DNA from: Candidatus Guanabacterium sedimentis
GTDB taxonomy: Bacteria; Acidobacteriota; B3-B38; Guanabaribacteriales; B3-B38
Direction of reading: 5' to 3'
DNA length: 46,790 bases
Assembly (NCBI GenBank): GCA_902505605.1
Contig: CABWKN010000035.1
Coordinates: forward strand, 1-46,790
Shown: piece by piece, positions 23,936 through 31,158 of the stretch
Position numbering within the stretch: position 1 is the first letter of the stretch
How the letters are laid out: each line of letters begins with the position of its first letter
Notes under the pieces: generated by a model
What the model saw: the letters and a program-made list of their open reading frames with translations, nothing else
Told to the model about the DNA's origin: nothing
Databases searched by the model: none
Made by a program: the position numbers and the translations under genes

Positions 23936-25498
23936 CTACATAGCCTCCAGAACCCTCTTGAACCCGCAGCGCTGACATACACCCTCCTCCCAGGTGCACC
24001 AATCTTGATATATCTGAAGAAGCCCCTGCTGTCTCTGGGCGCTGTTAACAACCCTTTTTAGTCGATTCTCATAAGCAAAAAGCCTGTGTTCCATAAACTT
24101 CAGCAGGCTGTTCGAAGGCAACTTAGGATACCAATGGTAGAAGCGAGCCAGGAGGTTTTCCAGCTGTTTATGCTCTTTTTTTCGCGCATATAAAATCAGG
24201 GCTGGAATGATAACATTCACTATAATGGTAGCTGCTCTCCCAGGACCGATTAACCGGATGCTCTTTTTCAACGTTTTCCCTGCAAAAGTGTAGTGCCAGC
24301 TCCAGTAATTCTCTTCCTCTACCGAGCTAAAAAGCTCTTTCAACTCTTTGTTTATCTTTTTAAAGTGGGATTCTTGTGCGGAAATCCCCGGGGTGCAACA
24401 TATCATCAGTAGCTTGTGAAGGGGGGTCAGGGGGAAGATTCGAATGAGGAAGTTACACATGCCAGCTAGCCGTCGAGCAGGGAAGTTAGCTGGTCGCATC
24501 CCTTTTTTCCATATATCCTGTGGTAGCACTTTATCCTGATATCGCCCTTTCAATCTCTCCCAGCTCTGCTCCAGCTCTCGTATATACTTGTCTTGGAAAA
24601 CCGCCTGCTTGAACGGAAGCTCCTGCTGGCTGGGTAATATGCCAGCCTTCCCGAAGAGGAGCGCTTGCAGAGTTATTCCCCAAATGGATGGTTTGGTTGA
24701 AGACAACACCTCCCTTATCTCTTTCAAGCGAAGCTGACGGGCAAGCAGCAAAAACTGCTCCTTGTTCCGCTTATAGCCCAGCGCCTCCATTATCCTTTCG
24801 TATATAACCTGATTGTAATCCTCCTGGGAGAGCTCTTTGGCGAAGCGGTTGGCTTTGCTGACTATCCGAGCATCCCCGGCTAAGTCTAAAAGCGCACCTA
24901 TTTTGCTTAATTCCTTGGCTTTAATGACCGAATAGCAGGGACCCTGGCTTGAAGGAGAAGCAAAGGGGTAAGCGGACGGGTTTATAGTATTAGACAGGGT
25001 TGTGAGTTTAGTATCTAAGGCATGATAAAGGGGAAGCTGGGGTATCTCCCTCCCCGCGGAATTGACTAGCTTCTTGTTTAACCCCAGATCGTCCCACATT
25101 ATTACATGAAGGATAACATTATCATAATTTTTATCCTGATGATGATTGTGGGCAAACCAGTCGGAGGCTAACACATGGATTTCAATATCTCCTCTCAATA
25201 CCTCTGCCGATGATATTTTTATCGCAGCCTGGATAAAATCAGGACCGGACTCCGAATTCCACTTCCCCGGAGAGAGAACCTCCACCTTTTCACCTGAGAT
25301 TGTTCTAAGCTTATCTATGCGGAGACGCTGGTCGAACCATATACTCTGCACCAACCTCTCTGCAATCCGCTTTTCCAGCCCATATTCAGAAAAAGCAACC
25401 CGCCCTTCTCTTGTTATCCAATAGGGGGAGAGCTTTCTGAGGTAATCTATAAGGAAGCCTTCGCTATCTTCCCATTTTTTTTCTTGCCCATTCATCAT
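23936..25498 (-). CDS. DUF2851-family protein
   Basis: 520 aa. The block KWNSESGPDFIQAAIKI ... GDIEIHV ... DWFAHNHHQDKNYDNVILHVI is the signature of DUF2851, found in Bacteroidetes and several anaerobic lineages and of unknown function; the conserved Asp/Glu/His set resembles a nuclease-like core, which is my inference. The C-terminus has CTWEEGVCQRCG, a possible metal knuckle. It overlaps the upstream J/HTH gene by 35 bases across an A8 run, implying translational coupling. The start has no clear Shine-Dalgarno. It is the last gene of the larE - flhG - J/HTH unit. Confidence 0.85.
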   Translation of the reverse strand: MMNGQEKKWEDSEGFLIDYLRKLSPYWITREGRVAFSEYGLEKRIAERLVQSIWFDQRLRIDKLRTISGEKVEVLSPGKWNSESGPDFIQAAIKISSAEVLRGDIEIHVLASDWFAHNHHQDKNYDNVILHVIMWDDLGLNKKLVNSAGREIPQLPLYHALDTKLTTLSNTINPSAYPFASPSSQGPCYSVIKAKELSKIGALLDLAGDARIVSKANRFAKELSQEDYNQVIYERIMEALGYKRNKEQFLLLARQLRLKEIREVLSSTKPSIWGITLQALLFGKAGILPSQQELPFKQAVFQDKYIRELEQSWERLKGRYQDKVLPQDIWKKGMRPANFPARRLAGMCNFLIRIFPLTPLHKLLMICCTPGISAQESHFKKINKELKELFSSVEEENYWSWHYTFAGKTLKKSIRLIGPGRAATIIVNVIIPALILYARKKEHKQLENLLARFYHWYPKLPSNSLLKFMEHRLFAYENRLKRVVNSAQRQQGLLQIYQDWCTWEEGVCQRCGFKRVLEAM

Positions 25499-26111
25499 AA
25501 TGCTTCAAGTAGGCTTTTGCTACCTCCACGGGATTAAGTTGGAGGCATCTGGCATATTCTATGAGAAAACTCCTCAGATATGTCCGATATGGGAGAGCTT
25601 GGTAATTGTCTTTTTCTATGTTATTTAAAGTTTCCACGCTAATTTTGGTAACCCTGGAAATATCATTCAATTCTAACTGCTTGAATATTCTCATCCGCCT
25701 GAGAAAATCCCCTTTGTATATTTGCTCCTCCTGAGGAAAATACCTTCCGTCCTCGGTGACCTCCTCTTCTTGAAAAGCGACTTTCTGATCCCGTTCAGGA
25801 GCTGCCGTTGGTTTTTTCTGCAAGAGCTCCTCCGGCTTTAAGCGTCCCTGTTGGATCAATTCCTCATTGTATGCCTTCCTGCTCCTCTTATCCACCAAGA
25901 TCTTGTACGCTTCATCCAATGCGCGGGAGGTTTTTTTCAGCTCCCCCTCGGAAAAGAGTGAGTAAATTGCCAGAGAGCCTGGCTGGTAGATGCTCTTCAG
26001 TCGCTTATAGGCCTCCTTTATCTCCTTTTCGGTAGCGGAAGGGGAAACTCCCAAGAGCTCATAATGGCTGAGTCTGGGTAGGTCTTCAGGGAAAAGCATG
26101 TATTGCCGCAT
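25464..26111 (-). CDS. J-like domain fused to RodZ-type helix-turn-helix
   Basis: 215 aa from the chosen start. Residues about 12-75 follow the J-domain pattern (YELLGVSPSATEKEIKEAYKRL ... ALDEAYKILVDKRSRKAYN), but the Hsp70-stimulating HPD tripeptide is replaced by QPG and the loop is altered, so it probably cannot activate DnaK. Residues about 140-205 are a RodZ/XRE-type HTH (FLRRMRIFKQLELNDISRVTKIS ... YLRSFLIEYARCLQLN). No membrane segment follows. The start MRQYML has AGAGGA five bases upstream; a GTG nine codons earlier overlaps the flhG stop and is the alternative. It is coupled to flhG upstream and DUF2851 downstream. Confidence 0.82.
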   Translation of the reverse strand: MRQYMLFPEDLPRLSHYELLGVSPSATEKEIKEAYKRLKSIYQPGSLAIYSLFSEGELKKTSRALDEAYKILVDKRSRKAYNEELIQQGRLKPEELLQKKPTAAPERDQKVAFQEEEVTEDGRYFPQEEQIYKGDFLRRMRIFKQLELNDISRVTKISVETLNNIEKDNYQALPYRTYLRSFLIEYARCLQLNPVEVAKAYLKHYDEWARKKMGR

Positions 26112-26134
26112 CTTATCCTCTGATTCGTCGGTAA

Positions 26135-27070
26135 TCACCTTTCATAACCGATAAGCAACCGATTGGTGATATTCCTGATAGCCCTAGTGACACTGGAATC
26201 GGGGTAATTGAGAAGGAGGGGCTTCCTTAACCTAGTCGATTCCTCCACTTGCAAGTCATTATCAATATAGCCCAGGTACCGGAGAGTAATGCCAATGGCA
26301 TTCTCGCAGACCTTCTCTATGAAATATCCAAGTCTTCGGTGGTCAGCAGTGGTGGTCCAGTTCAATATTAACTTAACTGCAAAGCGGGGGAATTCCTCTT
26401 CAATTTTCTTTTTAACTTCTCCATCCAACATACCTTCCGCTTCACTGATTATTTCAGCCACCCTTTTTGCCCCCCATTCCCCTTCCTGGTCAAAGGATAC
26501 CTCCCATCTCTTTCTTGTCATGAGGTCAGGGATAAGAGAGCTCAATCGCCGCCAAAGGGCGGTTTTGATGAATTGATAGAAATTCTCAATGGAAGCTGGC
26601 TCTGGTCGGGCAATCACTACTTTATGATGGGCTATGAGAAAAAAATCGAGGACATTAAAGGAGACTCCAGTCCCCAGGTCCAGGATGATAAAGTCTGCTG
26701 AAAGCCTCTTGATGGCCTTGAGGAACATTATCTTCTTCTTATAAACTATATTGGCTACCCCCAGAGGGGCTTTACCTCCGGGGATAAGCGAGAGATAGGG
26801 TACGTCTGTCTGAATGGTAACCGGGGCCAAATTGGACACCTTGCCCGAGATGAAATCGGAGAGAGTGAGCCCTTTGAGTGGGAGGTTTAGATAGGTATGA
26901 AGATTAGCGTTACCGAGGTCTGCGTCGACTAATATTACTTTCTTGGAAAGCCCGGCAATGTGGATTCCCATATTTGCAGCCAGAAAGCTCTTCCCCACCC
27001 CGCCCTTGCCGCTGCCAAAAGCTATAATTCTTCCTCCAGCCTGACTGCTGTCTAATATATCCCGGAGCAT
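26135..27070 (-). CDS. MinD/FlhG-family P-loop ATPase
   Basis: 311 aa. The deviant Walker A GSGKGGVGKS (residues 19-28) with signature lysine, switch VDADLGNANLHTYL and a Walker B-like IILDLGTG place it in the MinD/FlhG branch of the ParA superfamily. There is no C-terminal amphipathic membrane helix as strong as in MinD. In FlhG-containing bacteria the protein sets flagellar number; here no flagellar genes are present. The start is supported by GGAG. It is followed closely by the J/HTH gene and preceded by larE (34-base gap). It may position or regulate an envelope structure together with the HTH protein. Confidence 0.85.
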   Translation of the reverse strand: MLRDILDSSQAGGRIIAFGSGKGGVGKSFLAANMGIHIAGLSKKVILVDADLGNANLHTYLNLPLKGLTLSDFISGKVSNLAPVTIQTDVPYLSLIPGGKAPLGVANIVYKKKIMFLKAIKRLSADFIILDLGTGVSFNVLDFFLIAHHKVVIARPEPASIENFYQFIKTALWRRLSSLIPDLMTRKRWEVSFDQEGEWGAKRVAEIISEAEGMLDGEVKKKIEEEFPRFAVKLILNWTTTADHRRLGYFIEKVCENAIGITLRYLGYIDNDLQVEESTRLRKPLLLNYPDSSVTRAIRNITNRLLIGYER

Positions 27071-27104
27071 ATCTCTCCACTCCTCATCCAGGGTAACTTA
27101 TTAG

Positions 27105-27959
27105 CTAAGGAATCTCTTTGGCAGAGGTGTTGAGCACCTCGTTCAAGCTCCCTGTGCGGTATCCTTGCAAGTCTAAGGTTATATATTTGTATCCCAGACT
27201 TTTAATCTTTTTGATAGCTTTCTCGAGCACATGAGAATCAAGGAAGAGAGAAATTTCGGAAGAGAGCACCTCAATGCGTGCCAAATCCCCATGGTGACGC
27301 ATACGAACCTGCTGGAAGCCAAGCTCCCTTAAAAAATCCTCTCCTTGTTCTACAGTTTTCAACTTCTCTTTGGTGAGGGTAGTGTGATAGGGGAATCGGC
27401 TCGCCAAGCAGGCTGACGAAGGGAGATCCCATGTCGACAGACCGACCTTTCGGGAGAGATAACGGACATCGTTCTTGGTAATTCCGACATCTATCAACGG
27501 GCTTAACACCTTAAGCTCCCGCAAAGCCTTCAATCCAGGACGGAAATCCGAAGTATCATCCAAATTGCTCCCCTCAATCACCACATTATAACCCTTCTCA
27601 GCTGCAATTTCTTTCAATCGGGTAAAAAGCCCAACCTTGCAATAATAGCAGCGGGAGGGGGAATTGGAGCGGAATCGGGGAGATGCCAGCTCATTAGTAG
27701 CGATAACTATATGAGCAATCCCGTAGCGGTGGGCGAAATCTTTCGCCCTGCTCAAATGGTGCTGAGGATAAAGGGGGCTCTGGGCGGTCACTGCCAGAAC
27801 TTTATCCTTCAGGACTGACTGAGCTACATAGAGAAGATAGCTGCTATCCGCTCCCCCGCTGAAAGCCGCTACCACAGAACCGTAATCCCGCAACAGCCTC
27901 TTGAGCTGCTGCTCTTTTTCTTCGGGGGAAAGCCTTTCTTCTCTATATTTATTATTCAT
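27105..27959 (-). CDS. larE: LarE-type ATP-dependent sacrificial sulfur transferase
   Basis: 284 aa. The PP-loop SGGADSS (34-40) binds ATP. Cys104 and Cys107 (RCYYCK) plus Cys184 (SSACLASRF) give the three-cysteine arrangement described for cluster-dependent LarE proteins; Cys184 corresponds to the sulfur-donor Cys176 of Lactobacillus plantarum LarE. LarE inserts sulfur into the nickel-pincer nucleotide cofactor precursor. larB, larC and lactate racemase genes are not in this window, so the partner genes are elsewhere or the protein serves another thiolation. It has no good Shine-Dalgarno. It is the first gene of the larE - flhG - J/HTH - DUF2851 run. Confidence 0.88.
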   Translation of the reverse strand: MNNKYREERLSPEEKEQQLKRLLRDYGSVVAAFSGGADSSYLLYVAQSVLKDKVLAVTAQSPLYPQHHLSRAKDFAHRYGIAHIVIATNELASPRFRSNSPSRCYYCKVGLFTRLKEIAAEKGYNVVIEGSNLDDTSDFRPGLKALRELKVLSPLIDVGITKNDVRYLSRKVGLSTWDLPSSACLASRFPYHTTLTKEKLKTVEQGEDFLRELGFQQVRMRHHGDLARIEVLSSEISLFLDSHVLEKAIKKIKSLGYKYITLDLQGYRTGSLNEVLNTSAKEIP

Positions 27960-28076
27960 ATTCTAAGAGTGATAATTATGGCTTTTTAACTATGCTAACA
28001 AAGGCGTGAGGATTAAGTCAAGCCATTTTCCACCAAGCTAAGAACAAAAAGTATTCCAGTTTAGCTCTTGATTAGT

Positions 28077-28105
28077 TTGACAAATCACCCTGTTTGAGCT
28101 ATCTT
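28077..28105 (+). promoter_or_regulatory. Promoter of the beta-propeller gene
   Basis: Perfect TTGACA at 28077-28082, a 17-base spacer and TATCTT (two mismatches) at 28100-28105. Transcription would begin near 28112. This lies downstream of the TTG used as start in the ORF track, which argues that translation begins later. Confidence 0.5.
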
Positions 28106-28135
28106 TTTAAAAAAGGCAGAAAAAAAAGAGATGAG

Positions 28136-29239
28136 GTGATTGACCTGAAAAATTGGCGAAGGGACTCCACAGTTTTCTTGTTTACCATCTTTTGCCTTTT
28201 TCTCTCAATCTTGATAAGAGAAGACTATGCCAGGCAGGAGGAGAGAGGCGTGACATTCAGCAGGCTCTGGGAATTCCAGGTTGAGGAAACCACCAATCTC
28301 ACAGCCTCCATAGCCATCCTCACTCAACCTATCTGTGATGCGGAGAGGGTTTATTTCGCCTCCGAAAACGGCACTTTTTATGCCCTGGATATTGCCAGTG
28401 GAGAAAAGGTATGGGAATTCACCGCCGGGAGCCCGGTTAGACAGAGTGGTACCCTGGGAGACGACAGCCTATTCGTGGCCACTTCGGGTATGGAAGCACT
28501 ATCTCTGGACCTCCTTACTGGAAATCTCCGCTGGAGAAGGAAACTGGACGGCGAAATCTTTACCCCTTTAATCTTCGATAGGGGAGCTCTATATCTCGGC
28601 TTTTCCCGATATATCGCTTGCCTGAGAGCCTCTGACGGTGAAGAGATATGGAGATTTGAGACTGGTGGGGAAGTCCATGTCCCTCCACTTATTGAAGGCG
28701 AATATCTTTATGGCGGTTCGGACGACGGCTTCCTCTACGCTCTCACCCCCCGAGTGGGTAGGCTTCGGTGGAAGTTCTTCACCTCCGGGAAGATCGGAGG
28801 GGCTCCCCTGCTGTTTGATGGAACTCTCTTTGTGGGAAGCTACGACAACTACATCTATGCCTTACACCCCGATTCAGGAAAGCTGAAATGGAAGAAAATC
28901 ACTGGAGGGGATGTGAATTGCCGCCCGATAGGATGGGAGAAGCGGGTGTTTGTTGCCTCGTTAGACAATTTTCTGTATTGCCTGCAGGTGAAAAATGGCT
29001 ATCTCTCTTACAGGTTTAGCCTCCCCTACCGCCTTTACCACTCGCCGATAATTTCCAAAGACCTCCTGTTTCTGGTTCCCCTCTCTGACACCCTGATGGT
29101 TATAGACCCCAGAAATGGGGAGCAGGTCAGGGGCTTTACTGCTTCTTCCCTAATAACTTCCCCTCCCGGCATGTCCCCGGATGAAGGTAAACTGTTCCTC
29201 GGCACCAACAAGGGACTCCTCATCGCACTCAAGAAATGA
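28136..29239 (+). CDS. Exported PQQ-type (BamB-like) beta-propeller protein
   Basis: At least six PQQ-like blades with the repeat pattern VYFASENGTFYALDIASGEKVWEF, LYALTPRVGRLRWKF and IYALHPDSGKLKWKK. A hydrophobic segment after the basic RR (about 13 residues in) acts as signal peptide or anchor. No PQQ-dehydrogenase catalytic residues are seen, so a scaffold or BamB-like role is more likely than enzymatic activity. Start choice: the track's TTG at 28094 precedes the predicted transcription start; I prefer the GTG at 28136. A CTG at 28145 sits 4 bases after a perfect GAGGTGAT Shine-Dalgarno and is a real rival. Divergent from larE. Confidence 0.8.
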   Translation: MIDLKNWRRDSTVFLFTIFCLFLSILIREDYARQEERGVTFSRLWEFQVEETTNLTASIAILTQPICDAERVYFASENGTFYALDIASGEKVWEFTAGSPVRQSGTLGDDSLFVATSGMEALSLDLLTGNLRWRRKLDGEIFTPLIFDRGALYLGFSRYIACLRASDGEEIWRFETGGEVHVPPLIEGEYLYGGSDDGFLYALTPRVGRLRWKFFTSGKIGGAPLLFDGTLFVGSYDNYIYALHPDSGKLKWKKITGGDVNCRPIGWEKRVFVASLDNFLYCLQVKNGYLSYRFSLPYRLYHSPIISKDLLFLVPLSDTLMVIDPRNGEQVRGFTASSLITSPPGMSPDEGKLFLGTNKGLLIALKK

Positions 29240-29324
29240 AAAAATACCTTCTTTTCCAATTCAATTGAGGGTTTAGATAGAGGAGAAAATAGTCCTGAAA
29301 GATAGCTAAAGCCATACGATAAAA

Positions 29325-29374
29325 CTTAAAGAAAAGAAGATATAAAGGGATTAAACCAGACCCTTTTCTTTAAG
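29325..29374. repeat. Perfect 12-bp inverted repeat at the propeller/trxB junction
   Basis: CTTAAAGAAAAG at 29325-29336 is matched exactly by CTTTTCTTTAAG at 29363-29374, with a 26-base loop. One arm is in the spacer, the other inside the last codons of trxB. Lying between convergent genes it could be a bidirectional terminator or mRNA 3' structure, though the stem is AT-rich. Confidence 0.55.
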
Positions 29375-30274
29375 GTAGGCTTCGGCTGCTATGGCAGCCG
29401 TGGTGCCGTCGCTCATGGCATTGGTGATCTGCTTGGCTAACTGAAATCGAATATCTCCGGCAGCATAGACCCCCTCTACCGAGGTCGACATCCTATAGTC
29501 GGTCTTAATATAGCCTCTTTCGTCCAGTTGCAGATTCTTGTTGAAAAGATTGCTGTTGGGCACAAATCCAATGTAAACAAATACCCCACTGACCTCAAGG
29601 GGTCTATTTTTGCCTGTCTTCACATTCCTCAGCAAAAGTTTCTCCACTATCTCCTTTCCCTCTATATTTTCTACCACGCTATCCCAGATGACTTCTACCT
29701 TAGGATTCTTGAAAAGCTCCTCTTGCAGCTCCTTTTTAGCTCTTAAGTTCTTCCGGCGGTGAATAAGGTAAATCTTCTGGGCAAATTTACTCAAATATAT
29801 AGCCTCTTGCACCGCGGCATCCCCTCCGCCGACCACGGCGACGGTCTGTTCGGCGAAAAAGGGTCCATCGCAAAGGGCGCAATAAGAAACTCCCTTGCCC
29901 AGAAACTCTTTTTCTCCTGAAACGTCAAGCCACCTTGGCTCGCCTCCCGCTGCCAGAATTACCGCCCCTGCATGGTAGGTATCTTTTGCCGTTTTTACCA
30001 CCTTTGCATTCCTCTCACTGAGAATCTGCTTCACCTCTTCCAGCTTTATATTCGCTCCAAACTTTCGCGCATGTTGTTCCATTCGTTGGGCTAATTCAAG
30101 CCCGGAGATACTGTCAAACCCCGGACAGTTCTCAATCCTCTCGGTATTTAATATCTGACCTCCGGGCATCTTTTTCTCCAGCACCAGGGTATTGAGCTTT
30201 GCCCGGGCACAATACAGCGCAGCCGTAAGACCTGCTGGACCCCCTCCCACAATTATGATGTCGTATCTCTCCAT
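29351..30274 (-). CDS. trxB: Thioredoxin reductase
   Basis: 307 aa. FAD motif GGGPAGLTAAL near the N-terminus, redox pair Cys132-Ala-Leu-Cys135 in YCALCDGPFF and NADPH motif VVGGGDAAVQEA. Length and order match low-molecular-weight TrxB. It passes electrons from NADPH (or reduced flavin from another donor) to thioredoxin. The CALC active site differs from the usual CATC but keeps both cysteines. It is the last gene of the lon - dcd - 68-aa protein - trxB run, 32 bases after the small gene. A perfect inverted repeat spans its 3' end. Confidence 0.94.
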   Translation of the reverse strand: MERYDIIIVGGGPAGLTAALYCARAKLNTLVLEKKMPGGQILNTERIENCPGFDSISGLELAQRMEQHARKFGANIKLEEVKQILSERNAKVVKTAKDTYHAGAVILAAGGEPRWLDVSGEKEFLGKGVSYCALCDGPFFAEQTVAVVGGGDAAVQEAIYLSKFAQKIYLIHRRKNLRAKKELQEELFKNPKVEVIWDSVVENIEGKEIVEKLLLRNVKTGKNRPLEVSGVFVYIGFVPNSNLFNKNLQLDERGYIKTDYRMSTSVEGVYAAGDIRFQLAKQITNAMSDGTTAAIAAEAYLKEKGLV

Positions 30275-30306
30275 CCTCTTCTCTCAAAAAGATTGAAAAA
30301 ACCTAT

Positions 30307-30513
30307 TTAGCTGCCTGACTTCGCCTTAACGAGGATCTCGTATCCCTCTATTTGGACCTCTTCTACTTTGCAATTCTCGCGGGATTCCCGTTGCAGCAAA
30401 TTAGTCTCCTTGGTACACTTCAAGAAAGCCTCTGCGGGATTCGTGGCCACCACCAATCCCCAGCAGGGGTACTTCCCCAAATGGGAGACCACATAAAGTC
30501 TTAAGTCCGACAT
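30307..30513 (-). CDS. 68-aa protein of unknown function between dcd and trxB
   Basis: The longer ORF in the track begins inside dcd, but the ATG at 30513 has GGGGAG five bases upstream, giving 68 residues. It contains three cysteines (YPCWG, LKCTK, ENCKV), a predicted beta-alpha-beta layout and no membrane segment. I do not recognise a family. Its place between dCTP deaminase and thioredoxin reductase, on the same strand with gaps of 56 and 32 bases, suggests cotranscription and perhaps a redox-related role. Confidence 0.6.
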   Translation of the reverse strand: MSDLRLYVVSHLGKYPCWGLVVATNPAEAFLKCTKETNLLQRESRENCKVEEVQIEGYEILVKAKSGS

Positions 30514-30569
30514 CTTTTCTCCCCTTATCTTTCCCGGAGCTGTTTTTAAATTTAATAAATGGTTAGATT

Positions 30570-31136
30570 CTATTCTGATTCCTTCACCTTCGATAAAATG
30601 ATACCCTCTTGAGCCTGATATATCCCCTTTTTGTCCCGGTATGAGCGCTCGCACTCCTCATCAGCTTCAAAAAATATCACCTGAGCTATCCCCTCGTTGG
30701 CATACAACTTGGCTGGAGAGTGAGAATGATTGGATATCTCCATGGTGATAAAGCCCTCCCATTCGGGCTCCAGGGGGGTAATGTTCAAGAGGATTCCGCA
30801 GCGGGCATAAGTAGACTTGCCCACACAGAGGGTGAACACATTCCGAGGTATCCTGAAGTATTCAACCGACCTTCCCAGGACAAATGAGTGCGGTGGGATA
30901 ATACACAATGTCCCTTCGAAGTCCTTGAAAAAACCGGGTTCTACCGCTTTAGGGTCAACCATTTGCTCCTTGTGGGGGGAGAAAAGCTTGAACTCATCTG
31001 CCAGTCGTATGTCGTATCCATAGGAGGAAAGACCGTAAGATATGACAGCTTGGCTCACCTGGGATGGTGCGAAAGGCTTGATCATATTCTGTTCCAGAGC
31101 CATTTTCTTAATCCAGCGGTCCGACTTTATCCCCAT
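30570..31136 (-). CDS. dcd: dCTP deaminase
   Basis: 188 aa from the ATG at 31136, which has AAAGGA upstream; the track start six codons earlier is a TTG without support. Family motifs: [27 protein letters not shown] (Arg of the active site), [14 protein letters not shown] (catalytic Glu) and [11 protein letters not shown]. Dcd converts dCTP to dUTP, feeding dTMP synthesis; bifunctional deaminase/dUTPase members look similar and cannot be excluded. It begins 22 bases after lon, so the two are probably in one transcript. Confidence 0.92.
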   Translation of the reverse strand: MGIKSDRWIKKMALEQNMIKPFAPSQVSQAVISYGLSSYGYDIRLADEFKLFSPHKEQMVDPKAVEPGFFKDFEGTLCIIPPHSFVLGRSVEYFRIPRNVFTLCVGKSTYARCGILLNITPLEPEWEGFITMEISNHSHSPAKLYANEGIAQVIFFEADEECERSYRDKKGIYQAQEGIILSKVKESE

Positions 31137-31158
31137 GCTCTTCCTTTCTGGCAAAAGG

